Positions 11,209 to 23,788 are shown, counted from the first letter of the stretch. The stretch: 64,000 nt of DNA from Scolanthus callimorphus (GCA_033964015.1 CM066919.1:5422101-5486100); one strand, 5' to 3'. Made by a program: numbers and translations. Notes: generated from the letters alone by a model not told the origin.

Positions 11209-14200
11209 ATGAATTATTTTCAATACTTTCGTAGAAGTTATCGCAGCTTTCAGAGTATGTTGTCAAACGATTTTGGTGAAAAAACTCGCCAAATTCGTAG
11301 TGTTTCAGCTCCGCTAAATAAAGGCATAGTTCCTCAGTCATGGCTGATTTGTTTTTCGAGCTCAGAACGTTTGGCTCGTATGCCAAAACTCCCGTCAACC
11401 CGACTATTACAGCGGGCAGTTAATCCAACCCGACTATTACAGCGGGCAGTTAATTCAACCCGACTATTACAGCGGGCAGTTAATTCAACCCGACTATTAC
11501 AGCGGGCAGTTAATTCAACCCGACTATTACAGCGGGCAGTTAATTCGACCCGACTATTACAGCGGGCAGTCAATCACCCTTCGCGACCGATCCATAAGAA
11601 ATTCAATCTCAACTTGAGAGCTTTAAGCCTTGGGGATATGAAACAGCCCATAACACTGTGCAACGACCCAAACAATATTGGTGACCATGTCTCTGCTTCA
11701 ATTGAGATAACTGATAGCGGTAACAGAACTTTGAAAGCTGCGATGACCTCAGACTCGAAGTTAATAAGTAATGCTAACTTGCATGGAATTTGCTATAGAC
11801 CTTCTATCAGAAAATATGTTGAGGTAGTTAGGAAACCTAAACGATGCAGAGATCGTGCTCCCTCGAGATTTTCCAGAAACAAAATATTGCAACTTTTACG
11901 TAAGAGACAAATCAGAAAGAAATTGAAATGCTTGCTTAGAAAAGTTGTTCCTTATTCATCACAAATTTATAAGTTGGCCAGCAATTATAAGTACTTTTTT
12001 GTGCTTTCCCTTCAACGAAGTGGCAGTTTTTTCAGCCAATATTTTTGTTCACCAAGTATCACAAAGCCATTTGTTGCTAAAAAACAGCACAGTGACCTAC
12101 AGTACGTAATATATAAACTTAACAGAAATGTTGCATCATGCGATAGTACAGTGCCTGATTTGAAAGGTGGTATGTTTAGAAATGGTTCAAATATTGTATC
12201 ACCTTGGAGTATTTTAGTTCGAAAGTTGTCATTACTTAATTTATCACCTGTTGATGTTGGTGGTGATGGCTCATGTTTTTTTCGAGCTTGCTCACATCAG
12301 ATTTTTGGTCAACCTGAAAGGCATCATGAAATCCGTATGGCAGGAATTAATCACTTAAATAACCATGCAGAACATTATATTGAGAGTTTTTCAGGTAACT
12401 GCTGGCAAAGTTACATCTTAGAAATGTCTCAACCACAGACTTGGTGTGATAACATTGTTATCCAAGCTGTGTCCAATGCCTTAAATTGTTTCATTCATAT
12501 AACTGACTCAACTGAAGGGTCACCTGCAAAACTAATAACTCCTGTTATAACTCCAGTTGTACACACACCTGTGCTCTTTTTGGGTTACATAAATGGTTTA
12601 CATTATGTTTCAGTAGTACGAAATCAAAATCTTCCAAATATAAATGCAATCACTGATCAGAAAAGAAAGATTTTAGAAAGTACAGAGAAAAAAGGAATGT
12701 CACAGTTTAATGAAAATAAGAGAGCTAAAATATTTAGTGACACTCCAGAAGCCACAGCTGAAAAACGGGCAAAACAACGAGAGTACAAAAGAATCCAGAG
12801 ATCACGTGAGACACCAGAATCTAGAGCAAAGAGACTTTCAAAAGAAAGGGAACAGTATAAGAACAAAAAACAGGAACGTGATAGTCAAAGTGTTTTGACA
12901 AATAACAATGATTCTCAAACAACTTCTGATAATGCTAACATTGTGTTACAAGAAACTCATACAGAAAATGCTTCTGGTACAATAGTTAACACAATCAATG
13001 TTGAAAATCCTTTAGTACGTGAATCACAACTAGATGCACACCAAAACTATTTAAAAGAATTTGATGAAACATTTAATGGTCCCCTACATGAACAAACTTG
13101 GGCAAAATCGAACATGCAGAAATTTCATCAGTCTCTTCAATACTCAGTGAATCAGTGTAAAATTTGCAAAGAAGCATGGCCATTAAAAGAGCAACACATT
13201 AATTCTTTTACTTGTCGGCGATGTTCCAGAGATAAGCATAACCCCAAAGCATTTTCTGCTGAAAATTTTATGATACCAGCACCTGTCCCACAAGAATTAC
13301 AAGAGCTCACTCAAACAGAAGAAATGTTGATTGCTCGTGCACTACCTATTATGAGAATTTATATTAAACCAGGTGGTCAAAGGGGTTATTCTGGTCATTG
13401 TATAAATCTGCCACAGAATGTTAAACAACTTGCATCATCTTTGCCAAGATATCCCAATGATATACCCATCATAATAGTAAAAGTTAAAGGTAAAAACAAC
13501 ACCTTTAAAGATGTCAATGTCAGGAGACAGAATGTCTATAACGCTTTACTGTGGCTTATACAGAATAATCCACATTACTCCGATGTGACTCTTGATAATA
13601 ATGCATTAAACTCTTTACCAGAAAACGGCATTCCTTGTGGCATTTTGACAGTTGATTCTGACAATGACATACTATTAGAAGAACCAAATGAACCAAATGT
13701 GCCAACTACCACAGGTCAAGATGTAGATGATGTTGTATATGACAAGTCAACAGAAATGAGTAGTTTTTTACCTGTTAGCCAACACAAGGAACAAGAATTG
13801 GAAGCAATTAAGAACCAACTGTCTAGAGACACGCCAATGAATTGGCCCTCTTATGACAATGAACCTTTAAATGAGTACAATACACCATTTCTTGCCACCA
13901 TGGCATTTCCTACTTTATTTCCTGATGGAAAAGGTGATCCTACCAATCCATCTGTTATGAAGAATGTGTCATTTCATGAAAGTATCAAACATTTACTAAA
14001 ATTTGCTACAAAACAAACTAACAAATGGTATTACCGATTTGCTACCCACCCAAGATTTTCATATTGGGCTTTTGACATGATTCTGAGAAAAAGAACATTG
14101 CAGCAGAGTGGGATATTTTTAAGGCAAAATCCAGGTGAAGCTCATTTGACAATTGATGAATTAAAAGAGATGGCTTCAAATAATAATTCAGCACTTTTTA

Positions 14201-14451
14201 TGTCAAAAGTCTCACGATATGTTGCAAACATAGGAGGAACAAATGCATATTGGCATAAGGTTAGAGAAGATTTAAAAGCTATTATTACCACAGTTGGCAC
14301 TCCAACATTCTTTTTTACGTTTTCATCTGCTGATATGCACTGGCCAGAATTGCATGCTTTGTTTGGTGAAAGCACTAATATTGTAAACGACAAACGACAA
14401 AATGTCATTAATAACCCACATTTAGTGGACTGGTTTTTACACAAAGGCTAG
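11209..14451 (+). CDS. Helitron polyprotein, N-terminal part: OTU protease and Helitron-like N domain
   Basis: A 1080-codon open frame. Residues about 63-122 are six 10-residue repeats of the type [10 protein letters not shown]. An OTU cysteine protease domain follows. [12 protein letters not shown] holds the likely catalytic Asp353 and Cys356, and GLHYVSV holds the likely His465. A lysine/arginine-rich stretch (about 480-560) comes next. A Cys-rich patch (CKICKEAW, then CRRCSRDKH, about 650-680) looks like a zinc knuckle. From about residue 900 ([16 protein letters not shown]) the Helitron-like N domain runs to the end. The OTU domain would cleave ubiquitin-like or polyprotein bonds; its role in Helitrons is unknown. 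The stop at 14449-14451 is created by a shift: the family continues directly in the -1 frame ([10 protein letters not shown]) from about 14445. The start is the first ATG in a frame with no upstream extension. Confidence 0.88.
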   Translation: MNYFQYFRRSYRSFQSMLSNDFGEKTRQIRSVSAPLNKGIVPQSWLICFSSSERLARMPKLPSTRLLQRAVNPTRLLQRAVNSTRLLQRAVNSTRLLQRAVNSTRLLQRAVNSTRLLQRAVNHPSRPIHKKFNLNLRALSLGDMKQPITLCNDPNNIGDHVSASIEITDSGNRTLKAAMTSDSKLISNANLHGICYRPSIRKYVEVVRKPKRCRDRAPSRFSRNKILQLLRKRQIRKKLKCLLRKVVPYSSQIYKLASNYKYFFVLSLQRSGSFFSQYFCSPSITKPFVAKKQHSDLQYVIYKLNRNVASCDSTVPDLKGGMFRNGSNIVSPWSILVRKLSLLNLSPVDVGGDGSCFFRACSHQIFGQPERHHEIRMAGINHLNNHAEHYIESFSGNCWQSYILEMSQPQTWCDNIVIQAVSNALNCFIHITDSTEGSPAKLITPVITPVVHTPVLFLGYINGLHYVSVVRNQNLPNINAITDQKRKILESTEKKGMSQFNENKRAKIFSDTPEATAEKRAKQREYKRIQRSRETPESRAKRLSKEREQYKNKKQERDSQSVLTNNNDSQTTSDNANIVLQETHTENASGTIVNTINVENPLVRESQLDAHQNYLKEFDETFNGPLHEQTWAKSNMQKFHQSLQYSVNQCKICKEAWPLKEQHINSFTCRRCSRDKHNPKAFSAENFMIPAPVPQELQELTQTEEMLIARALPIMRIYIKPGGQRGYSGHCINLPQNVKQLASSLPRYPNDIPIIIVKVKGKNNTFKDVNVRRQNVYNALLWLIQNNPHYSDVTLDNNALNSLPENGIPCGILTVDSDNDILLEEPNEPNVPTTTGQDVDDVVYDKSTEMSSFLPVSQHKEQELEAIKNQLSRDTPMNWPSYDNEPLNEYNTPFLATMAFPTLFPDGKGDPTNPSVMKNVSFHESIKHLLKFATKQTNKWYYRFATHPRFSYWAFDMILRKRTLQQSGIFLRQNPGEAHLTIDELKEMASNNNSALFMSKVSRYVANIGGTNAYWHKVREDLKAIITTVGTPTFFFTFSSADMHWPELHALFGESTNIVNDKRQNVINNPHLVDWFLHKG
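11395..11574 (+). repeat. In-frame 30-bp minisatellite, six copies, inside the Helitron ORF
   Basis: Six head-to-tail 30-bp units (core CGACTATTACAGCGGGCAGT) encode a repeated decapeptide, [10 protein letters not shown] with P or H variants. Length is an exact multiple of three, so the frame is kept. The opposite strand is also open across the array ([10 protein letters not shown] repeats). Copies differ at only a few bases, suggesting recent expansion. Confidence 0.95.
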
Positions 14452-15368
14452 ACAGTTTTATTAAACACTGGCTTTATAACACTCTTGGTGCAAAGTGGCA
14501 TTGGTATCGCTATGAATATCAGGGTAGAGGTAGCATTCACTGCCATGGCACAGCCAAATTGAAAAATGATCCAGGGTTATGTGAACTCACTAAAGTTGCA
14601 CTCAAAGGCTTTTTAGCTCAAAAATGGAAAGATGAGCATGAACTAAACACAGATACTTCACAGCTTGATCAAGACATACTTGCTGGTAATGAAGCTGCTG
14701 AAATAGCTTGTAAATATGTAGATTGGTTACTTTCAACTGTCAATCCAAATCCCCCAGAAGAAAATTTGTGGATAAGGCCTGACACTCATCCTTGTCAGAG
14801 AAGGCACCAAGACATTCCTGATTATGATATGGATTCAGATTATTGTGATCTTCTAAATATGGTTCAAAGACACACTCGTTGTAGCACAAATTATTGCTTA
14901 CGTAAAAAAAGTAACGAGAAGGAATTGAAATGCCGGTTTAATTTCCCTATTGACCATTGCACAAAGACTAAATTAGTCTTTGAACAACTACACAATAAAT
15001 CAAATGACATGCAGTACAGAGCAAAGATTATAACCAAAAGAAATGATACCCGTCTAAATAGCAATCAACGACTTCAGTTACAAGGTTGGCGAGCAAATTG
15101 TGATATCCAAGTCGTCATTGACCATTATGCCTGTGTGGAATATTTAACGAAGTATGCAGCCAAAGGAGAACCTCGATCACCACTTTTAAAAACTGCCTTT
15201 AATACTATAATAAACAATGCATCAAGTGACAGCAGTCCCCATAGAACCATTAAAAAGGTGATAATGAAAACTCTAGGGGAGCGTGATTATGCAGCCCAAG
15301 AAATAATGCATCACTTATTATCCTTGAAACTCCATAGTTCATCATTTACAGTAATACCGTCAGTTTAA
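14445..15368 (+). pseudogene. Helitron polyprotein, middle part: HUH replication initiator (frame-shifted)
   Basis: Continues the Helitron protein in the -1 frame relative to the preceding [16 protein letters not shown] places the metal-binding HUH pair at 14538 and 14544. Tyrosines that would nick and bind the DNA 5' end lie in [14 protein letters not shown] (codons at 15126, 15141 and 15153). An intervening Cys/His-containing region includes [14 protein letters not shown] and [18 protein letters not shown]. The first ATG in this frame is at 14559, after the HUH motif, so it is not a credible independent start. The frame ends at 15366-15368, while homology carries on in the next -1 frame ([14 protein letters not shown]), so a second single-base loss is inferred near 15353-15359. 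Confidence 0.85.
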
Positions 15369-17470
15369 CTGGCTCTCGCAGAGTTGTAAAAAAACCATCA
15401 TCATTAGAAGAAGGTCAAGTTTGCTGTGAGAATTCTCTACTTGATGTTTATGCAAATCGTAGCAATTATGATAAGTCACCTGAACTTGTCATGCACAACT
15501 TTGTACAATTTGCAACTAAATTCAAAGTTGTAAATAAAAAGCTGACAAAGCAGCCTGAAAATGTGATACCAAGAATTTTCCCTACTTATTCATCAAACCC
15601 CAAAGGGCCAAACTTCCCTTTGTATTGTAAATATCAGCTAATAAGATATAAGCCTTGGAAAGGAAGGCAGGATAATGCATGGGATGATGTGAAACCATCA
15701 AATGAAATTTTCATTCAGAAATGGCAGGAGTTCCTTGAAACTCGATATGCACAAGAAAATGTACCAGGATGGTTTGATAAACTTCAAGAAGTTGTTAACA
15801 GTCAACAAGATTGTGATGATACACCCAATGATAATTCATCTCCAAATGAACGAGAAGAATGGATGACTTTATGTGATCTATCATTTGATAATAACAATAA
15901 CAGCAGCAATCACCAGTCTCAATGTGACTGGCAACAAGACAGAAATCATTATACAGATCAACAAATTGGAGAAATGCCAACATGGATAAAAACTAGAAAG
16001 GAAGAGAATGTTTGTAACCTTCAAACCAGCTTTGATATTATTGACTGTAACACTTTCAGTGAAATGCAAGCTGTAGCTTATAATATTGTAAAGTCACATT
16101 CAGACTCTAATATCCAAGAGCCTCTTTGTATGATAATAAATGGTGTAGCTGGTACAGGAAAGAGCTACCTCATTAACGCAATCCGTGGACTTTTAAGGCA
16201 TAAATGTGCTATTACTGCCACTACTGGCAAAGCTGCATTCAATATCAGAGGACTTACAATTCACTCCTTGTTAAAACTCCCTGTTGGACCACGAGGAAAT
16301 AACGATCTGACTGGTCAAAGTTTAACAAGATTGCAAGAAAGTCTAAAAAGCATAAATTATATTATAATTGATGAGTATTCAATGCTAGGACAGAAAACAT
16401 TTGGCTGGATTGACAAACGGTGTAAACAAGCTAGTGGATATTGTGAGCAGCCCTTTGGAGGGTTCTCAATTATACTTACAGGTGACCCAGGCCAGTTACC
16501 ACCAGTAGCAGATAAGCCACTTTACCATGCTAAACCAAGTAATAATATAGGAGATCAGGGTTATCTTGCTTACAAAATGTTTGACAAGGTTATCAAGCTG
16601 ACAGTCAATCAAAGAGTACAGGGAGCTGATCAACAGCAAAATCAGTTTAGAGAATTACTACTTAGACTTCGTAAAGGTCAATCAACTATTGATGATTGGA
16701 ATCTTCTGTTAACACGTCAGCCAGGAAATATTCCAAATCTCGACTACTTTGATGATGCAATAAGATTATTTTACAGTAATGAAGAAGTTAGAAACTACAA
16801 TGATGAACAGCTTACTAAGCTACAACAGCCCATAGCTTCCATCAATGCTCATCATTCATCAGCTTTAGCAAAGAATGTTAGCTCAGATGATATGTCAGGC
16901 TTAGAACCACTACTTCGTCTTGCAAAACAATCAAAAGTCATGTTGACCATGAATTTATGGCCCAGTGTTGGTCTTTGTAATGGAGCTACAGGAGTTGTTA
17001 AACACATAATATTTCAAACAGGCATAGACCCTCCTAACTTGCCAATTGCAGTAATTGTGCAGTTTGATAATTACACTGGTCCATCTATTAGTGATACCAT
17101 TCCATCTTGCGTTCCCATATGTCCCATAACAGCAACAGCTAACTTAACAGATGGCCTCCACGAAAGACAACAGTTGCCCCTTAAACTCTCATGGTCTATT
17201 ACAATTCATAAAAGCCAAGGGCTTACACTACCTAAAGCATGGATTGATATTGGAAAATCAGAAAAGACTCCAGGTGTTTCATATGTAGCTTTGAGTAGAG
17301 TGAAAACTTTGTCTTCTTGTGTGATAAAACCAATGAGCTATGACAGATTAACTGCATTAAAATCATCTACTACTTTACAATACCGTCTACAAGAGGAAGA
17401 TAGACTAGATGCATTGGCACAAGCAACTTTCCATACTTATCTTCACCCTGATGAACACCATTTGATATAG
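15359..17470 (+). CDS. Helitron polyprotein, C-terminal part: Pif1-like superfamily 1 helicase
   Basis: Supplies the 5'-3' helicase activity that peels the Helitron strand off during rolling-circle transposition. Homologous frame starts at about 15359; the first ATG (15491) is internal. Walker A is GVAGTGKS (from 16142). Walker B is IIDEYSM. Motif III is GDPGQLPPV. The C-terminal 2B-like segment has [15 protein letters not shown] and the arginine motif YVALSRVK near 17290. All core helicase motifs are intact. The linker before Walker A is rich in Asn, Gln and Asp, with a poly-Asn stretch near 15885-15905. A poly(A) signal follows about 225 bp after the stop. Only the upstream shift separates it from the HUH part. 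Confidence 0.9.
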   Translation, partial: VSLTGSRRVVKKPSSLEEGQVCCENSLLDVYANRSNYDKSPELVMHNFVQFATKFKVVNKKLTKQPENVIPRIFPTYSSNPKGPNFPLYCKYQLIRYKPWKGRQDNAWDDVKPSNEIFIQKWQEFLETRYAQENVPGWFDKLQEVVNSQQDCDDTPNDNSSPNEREEWMTLCDLSFDNNNNSSNHQSQCDWQQDRNHYTDQQIGEMPTWIKTRKEENVCNLQTSFDIIDCNTFSEMQAVAYNIVKSHSDSNIQEPLCMIINGVAGTGKSYLINAIRGLLRHKCAITATTGKAAFNIRGLTIHSLLKLPVGPRGNNDLTGQSLTRLQESLKSINYIIIDEYSMLGQKTFGWIDKRCKQASGYCEQPFGGFSIILTGDPGQLPPVADKPLYHAKPSNNIGDQGYLAYKMFDKVIKLTVNQRVQGADQQQNQFRELLLRLRKGQSTIDDWNLLLTRQPGNIPNLDYFDDAIRLFYSNEEVRNYNDEQLTKLQQPIASINAHHSSALAKNVSSDDMSGLEPLLRLAKQSKVMLTMNLWPSVGLCNGATGVVKHIIFQTGIDPPNLPIAVIVQFDNYTGPSISDTIPSCVPICPITATANLTDGLHERQQLPLKLSWSITIHKSQGLTLPKAWIDIGKSEKTPGVSYVALSRVKTLSSCVIKPMSYDRLTALKSSTTLQYRLQEEDRLDALAQATFHTYLHPDEHHLI

Positions 17471-17695
17471 TCAAAATATATTCAAATTTCTAGTGATTTC
17501 CTTATTGTGTTTTCATGTGTATTGGTTCTAAGGAGTTTATACTAATGGATACTTGTGATAAGCATATCTATCACTTACATATAAATCATTACACACAACA
17601 ATACACTATGTTGTGCAATCATTATTACCCTATTGAATAGCTATGACTGTAACTTTGGTTTAATTGCTGTAATAAGTCAAACTTTCTCAATATTA

Positions 17696-17701
17696 AATAA
17701 A
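17696..17701 (+). terminator. Candidate poly(A) signal of the Helitron helicase transcript
   Basis: AATAAA lies about 225 bp after the helicase stop codon, in an AT-rich stretch and before the RPA-like exons. This fits separate transcripts for the Rep/helicase and the RPA-like gene. Confidence 0.4.
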
Positions 17702-17924
17702 TATGTATCTACTTTCTAAACATATATTTTTTTACATCATTTCCCTATCCAGTTTTATTTCTATAATTGAATCAGGTAAGAATTTTAGTTGAACACATCT
17801 TTTTTTAATTCATTGGCCACTTATTAATTGTTTTTTTTTTTAAACAAGGCCTTCCACCTTTTTTCTCAAACAAACAAACTGCATATACAATATTGTGTTT
17901 ACACCTTCTTTGTGTTACAGAAAT

Positions 17925-19372
17925 ATGAGCCAAGAAAGCAAACAAAGACATCAGGATCCCATCTCAGTGAATCAAGACCATAATATGAATCAGGAAGGTC
18001 CTATGGTTGTTGGTGTCTCTCAAGGTAACATTGCTTATTCTTACAAGCTTTCGACAAACATGAATTCTGAACAAATTTGAAACTGGAAAGTGCATTATCA
18101 CTTTTCACAAAAACTCAATACCAAATTTAATTCATATTTCATTACAATCTTGCACCCTCTTCCTGCCATAACAACTTGACCTATCACAAAACAACTTTGC
18201 ACAACCTCTAATGTCTAGCAATTTCGCATTTTCTTCCTGTAATATATTTGTGGATATATCAAAACGACCAAATTTATACAAAATTATTTAATATGCTGTC
18301 TACCTAACCCTCACATTTATTTTGTTTTTATTTTAGACTGTATTAAAGGCTATCTGCACAAAATCACTGAAGTCAAACATGCTGATGAGTCTCACAGAAA
18401 GTACTTTAACTGCATCATACAGTGCAAAGAAAAACCAATCCAAGCAGTCTGTTATTCACCAGAAAAAGATCAGAGCTGGCAACCATAGCAACTACAAAAA
18501 GTCCAGTAAAGATGAAGAACTTGAAACGATCCGGTGACCAATCTGATGAAATCGCGATAACAAAATACACAAAAATAACACCCCTGCAACCTGATGACAT
18601 AGATTTTGCCTTCTCTGAAGAGTTAGCTGCATCAACTGCTGGAAAACAAGTTAACTTAGCATCTGTGCAAAAGCTTGCCAAAGAACAGCTAATCTCCATC
18701 AAATGTAAAGTGGTCCACATAGAACCAGATTCTGAAGTACCAACAAGGTATGGAAAAACCAAAAAACAAGACGTGACTATTGTAGACCCGACAGCTCAAA
18801 TAAGACTTGTTATGTGGGGAAATCATGTTGGAACCTTGCAGCTCAACAAAACCTATGAATTAAAAAATGTGCGAGTGAAAGCAACCAAATACGAACATTA
18901 CCTGAACACACCAAGAAATGAAGATTTTGAGGCATCAGAAACAAACCCATTTGACCAGCCTGTTGTAGCCCACGAACAACACATATCCACATCAAAATCT
19001 GTCACCGGCAAGATTTTAGGTGTGCACCAAGCATCAAAATCTACAGCATGCATTGGTTGTAACAAGTTAATGATTGAAATTCTCTCACCAAACAAAGCCA
19101 TATGCAAAGCATGCAAATTGATACAGCTACCTACCATGTGCCCCGCGCACTGGAGTCTTCGTGTAATGGTTAAACCCCAGACAAGTGTAAAAACCGTGCA
19201 GCTTCGTTTGAATAACGAAATCACGAAATCATTCATCCACATGATAAACCCTGAACTTGACTTACAATCAGCTGCAGAAGATGATGTAATTTCAACTATA
19301 TTGCAGTCCTACGAAAAAGTCTGGTCATTCACATATAACAATCTGACACAAGCTATTACTGCAATCGTTTGA
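17925..19372 (+). pseudogene. Helitron RPA-like single-strand DNA-binding protein (two exons, one frame shift)
   Basis: Exon 17925-18024 begins MSQESKQRHQD after an acceptor-like TTACAG and ends at CAAG|GTAACA. Exon two starts at 18337 after TTTATTTTAG, with matching phase (DCIKGYLHKITEVK). It codes a first OB-like fold, a linker with KITPL, a second OB-like fold (VTIVDPTAQIRLVMWG, then YELKNVRVKATKYE) and a zinc-ribbon-like CIGCNKL...CKAC. This resembles the RPA large-subunit layout. It would coat the single strand released during Helitron transposition. In the A5 run at 18463-18467 the frame moves by -1: the first part reads into TAG soon after, while the rest is open from 18422. A one-base deletion or an assembly error explains it. 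The downstream ORF (18422-19372) is intact. Confidence 0.75.
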
Positions 19373-19633
19373 AAACTGTACCAACAGTATGGCTATGATA
19401 TCATGTTATTCTGTTTATTGTTAAATCTTGTATTTCTAATATGAACACCAAATCACCCGACCTACATATTTCGGGTACGAACATTAGCAAACATATATGT
19501 TAACGTTTTTTTAAAATCATACATGTTCCTATTCAACTTTTATATTCCAATTCATAACCTTGTAACATATGACACTTTGGCCCAAGCCATTACTGCAATC
19601 ATTTGAAAACTATACTGACAGTATGGCTATGAT
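19347..19633. repeat. Duplicated tail of the RPA-like gene
   Basis: About 53 bp around the stop codon (from CAAGCTATTACTGCAATC at 19347) recurs in diverged form at 19581-19633 (CAAGCCATTACTGCAATC). Both continue with GTATGGCTATGAT, and each is followed within about 50 bp by ATCATGTTATTC. This is an old tandem duplication of the 3' end, or an alternative C-terminal remnant. Confidence 0.6.
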
Positions 19634-19991
19634 TCCACGAACTTACAAGAACAACTACATATCATGTTATTCAACTTTTATAACCCAATAACCTTGTTAT
19701 TAAAGTTAACCTTGTGTTGAATTTTAACAAACTTGTTGATTGTCAATACATTGCTTTGTTTTCTTCGAAAACTTCCAGACATACCACTACAAAAGTGATG
19801 ACGTATGAACCTAAAGAAAATGCGAAACAGCAGTCAAATGTCATAAAAACCTGCTTCAGTATCCCCAAAAATATAAATGTTGAGCGATAAAATTTTTGGA
19901 ATTCCTCTAACAACTCACACACAAGTATCACCTCTATCACTTTTGTTAACTGCCCAATAAAATGTTCTCCACAAATGATTCAGACTGTGCA

Positions 19992-20163
19992 ATTTTTGCG
20001 TACAACCTTTGCATGTAACACGCACGCCCGCGTCAGCGTACGACTCGACTTGCAAAGCCTTAATCACCCCTAAGACTCCTCTACGACAAGTCTTGAGTGT
20101 CTAAATCAGGGCTAACTGCCGCATGTCATAAGCGTGTCGCATGTAATGGTTGTACGTAAAAAT
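19992..20163. mobile_element. Small palindromic element, about 172 bp
   Basis: ATTTTTGCGTACAACC on the left pairs with GGTTGTACGTAAAAAT on the right, and imperfect pairing continues for about 31 bp. A central AAGACT...AGTCTT pair can form an inner hairpin. No target duplication is obvious. It could be a MITE or belong to the 3' end structure of the Helitron. Confidence 0.5.
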
Positions 20164-23100
20164 CATACAGTTAAATCGACCTCAATTCGCAGATAAAATA
20201 CTCTCCCATTAATAAAATTCATTGGCAGCACCGCTTTTCGAAAAAAAAATCATATTTGGATAAACTTATATCCACAGATGAAAGTTATCTTTTGGATGAA
20301 TTTGTACGAAATTTATCTGTTGCCGTCCTCCGAGCACTCACTTTCTATTAGAAACTTCTAGTATAAGTTATATTATATAAAAATCATATAGTGCCATGGT
20401 AATCTCTGGAGTGTATATATTTTCTATTTCTGGGATGCCATGAGCACTTGGTTGCTGTTGATGAAAATCGGATGAGTCATTAGCCCTGTCCTTTTTGATT
20501 TTGGAATAAATTCCACAGGGTACCTTCAAATATTGTTGTTGTTGTTTGATAAGTCTTATAATGTCTGCATTTAGAGATCTGATGCATAGTCTCTGATGCT
20601 GAGGATTAGTTCTTGTTTTCCAGGGATTACTGAAATACTGTTGGGAGTAAACATGCTTTTAGCAGTTTAGCTGCTATATTCTACCACAGCAATCCACAAG
20701 CTTAGGTTGGCAATCAACACATACAGTTTTTCCTTTTGATCAAGATTCTTGAAGCGTTGACAGAGAAATTGAAGGCAGGATCCAGAACTTATCTGATTGT
20801 GATCTTAAATGCACAAACAAGTGAAAATGTTAATAGTTTTTATAAGATCCATTAGTACCCAATTTGTAGGCTGAAAATCCTTTGCAAATTATTAGAAAAT
20901 GATTCAGGATTTCCGCAAGAATGCAAGCCAATATAATTTATATTTGCCTGGGAAATTTGGACTCGGATCACGGATTTTTTTTTTCTTCCTAGGGTCAGTC
21001 AGTTGCCTTGACATTCAAGACTGAAAAATTTGTTTTTCTAAGAGAAAATAATAAGCACGGATATAAAACAAACAAACAAAGGATGCTGCCGCTGAAGCTC
21101 TTGTGTCGGTAAACTTGATACAACCGTGCAAACTCAATTATTGTGTGTAAAACAATTGGCCCCTTCTCCGGCCAAATTAAATTAAGCCCGGTTTAAATTA
21201 TCAAAACCTATTGAATAACAATATTCAAAGCAACGCAGGAAAGAGTCGGCTAAAAGTCGTGGTTTCATTTTTTCCGGTTTGCTAAGATCTGAGCGTGGGA
21301 AAGATGTCCGACTCAGTTACGCCAGTGGCCGTGGCCCTCTGAGGCCAGAGGCGATATCCGGTCAAAGACGCCATTTGTGCTCTGGCAAGCGTCAATTCGC
21401 TTGTATACCGAAATCATAGAGCATAACTATATACAACTTATTTTTTACAATAGAATTAAATTTAAATCATCCGCTATATTAACAGCAACACAAAAAAATG
21501 TTGCCTGTAGTTTTTTTGGAGAAGGTCAATATTTTCTCCACTTGGAAAAGATAATAAAATCCGATCACAGTTTGGGATGCACTAGTCACAAGATTGCACG
21601 ATTTGAGAAACACTCAAGTGAAGTTCTTGTTATTCTCAAGGGGGTTTAAGCATAGGATTGCTAGCACTAGATAGGTAATTGGCTCCTACTTTGCTGAAAA
21701 TAGTTCCGCTACAAGAAATACACTTAAAAATCTGCAGATATCAAGAAATAGATAACGAATTTGCCCGGTTAGGCGCGCGCGCGTCAGCATCAATAAATGC
21801 CACATATTATAAAAACCCAAGAAAGATTACTAAAAAGAAAACTTTTGCGCTACTTTCATAGCTTGCAGAACTTTCCGTTTACACTTGCTTCTTGGACAAC
21901 CGGAAAAACCAATCAGAAAAAAAAATGTGTAGGTCAAGTTAAAGGGTTGGGGCACATTAAATAAACGCAGATAAACATTCTCAAGTGATAACGTAACTTT
22001 GAAGAACGATTTTGTTTCTTTTTGCTGGGGCTAGGAACACTGCTATGATATCTATATTATTAATATCTGAAGCAAAAGTGGTGTTTTCATTTTAGAACGA
22101 AGAGTGAATATGAATGAAACTTGGTTGTTCCTCCAATGTGGGGGGTGCGGAGTCACCATTCACGAAATTGCCCTTTAAGTACTGATTGATGTCCGGAGGA
22201 AATATCAAAGTGCACTGTGATTGCATTATTGTAGGCGGCGAATTATTTTCTGTGGCCCTTGGCAAGTTCCAGCTAAAGCCTGTCTGTAGTTTCTGTAGTT
22301 GAAGCTACTTTTTTCATTGCGCAAGGAAGAGGTTTAAAGTTTGCCCTATTAGTGGTGGCAGATCCAATTAATTAAATTCCGATATTGGGTTGGCATTGAG
22401 GGGTGAGAAAATTAGTTAGTTTTATAAAACTTGGACGTATATTTCACTAAAGAAACTGGCGAGCCCTCTATCCTTAAGATAATACTTAAAGCCTCCCCAA
22501 GTTTTAGCGCAAGGCTTTGAGGATAGCATGTTTTCTTTTCGCTAAAAACTATTTCAAGAAATGGCTTTTCAAAGTTGACCGCCGCTCCGACGGACACTTC
22601 AGATATGCGATAAGCACTCCCAAAAATTTATCGCTTCTTTGCTGTCACAGTCTGTGCGAGGTATTAGAGCGGAAGGAAAAATAGTTCTCACTTAACAAAT
22701 CAAAACATGTTATTCAAATGGGATTGATGCCAAATGCAAGCTTCGCGCGTATAATACAAGCCCATTGACAATCTGTGGAAGAATTCCTGAAATTCCACAA
22801 ACAAGGGAAATGTCCTTAAATAACGCAACCTATAATCACAGAGAAAACACAAAGTGTAAAGGTATACTTTGGTATGTACAAATGAATGAAAATTCTGGAG
22901 TGGTGTTAGTGATACTGTAGTTGTAACTGAATATTGTTCGCTCAGGTGGATTTGGCGCAGTGCAAGCGCGCGCGACGCGCAGCAAAAACTGTTCTCAAAA
23001 AGTACTTTCCATTTACTGCTAAATGGCTTCCCTGTGCTTTTAATAGTACAAGCCTTTGAATTTTAAGATTTTTTGAGCTTTTCAATTGTATCGTTTTCGT

Positions 23101-23779
23101 ATTAATAGGAATTTAAGAGGGCTATTTAGTAAACAAAGTTTAAAAACTGAAGGAAATTTTTGTCCAACGGACAAAGTTCTCCGAGTATTTGTTTTTTCTT
23201 TGGAGCACTGTGCCTGTGGTTCATTTAAAGGAATGAACGCCAAACGGAAAAAGGGCTAAATCTGAACTGTTTAGTTAGCTAAGACTTTTGATTATATTCC
23301 AAAGTATGCGCAATTTTATCATTATCGGCTTCGTGAGTCTATTTGTTGTACAAACATGTACACAAATTGAGAAATGATAACATACAACCGCGATACAAAA
23401 AAAGAGTGTTTGGACCACCTACAGTGTTAAATGGCTCCACCAAAGTGTTTATCAGCATGCGGAATGACGTCATAAAAGTGGACAGTTTCGATATCCATAT
23501 TGTAGCACGTTCTTAATCAAATGCTGAAGTGTCAGCCCAAGTCAATAGATGTCAGCCTCGTTTAGTTTTTGTAGGTGGCACTCTTTTCACAGACGACGCA
23601 TGCTCGGGAGGATCTTGCGCTAATTTTTCTCGGCGAACTTTGCACTGTTTGCAGCGCGTGACCATGACCAGAGCGCCCGCCCGCCCGCGGATGCTGGATA
23701 CTCCGCGAGCATACAGACGTCTGCGGCTATATGCAGCAGACACAGGTGTTGCGTGACACAGCAAAGCTGGCTAACTTAC
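20164..23779. other. No recognised gene
   Basis: AT-rich unique-looking sequence. Short open frames show no domains or splice context. A small GC-rich palindrome (GTGGCCCTCTGAGGCCAGAG) lies near 21330, and GC-dinucleotide runs occur near 21775 and 22968. No transposon ends were identified. Confidence 0.5.
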
Positions 23780-23788
23780 CGCTGGATC

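Larger units (their letters stand above)
11209..19372 (+). mobile_element. Helitron rolling-circle transposon with OTU, HUH, Pif1 helicase and RPA-like parts
   Basis: The coding core of a large Helitron. It has an N-terminal repeat, an OTU protease, a Cys-rich linker, a Helitron-like N domain, HUH nuclease with IHCHG and a tyrosine cluster, a Pif1-like helicase, and then a spliced RPA-like gene. Helitrons move by nicking one strand and copying through rolling-circle replication. Some animal Helitrons are known to carry OTU and RPA-like domains. I could not fix the termini: no confident 5' TC or 3' hairpin plus CTRR was read, so the true element extends beyond these limits, probably from about 10.5 to 19.7 kb. 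Three shifts in the -1 direction interrupt the proteins at about 14.44, 15.35 and 18.46 kb, so as assembled this copy is inactive. Confidence 0.9.

Noticed and set aside
11334..11573. Minus-strand frame with [10 protein letters not shown] repeats
   Set aside because: Antisense shadow of the in-frame Helitron minisatellite. No domain or promoter context.
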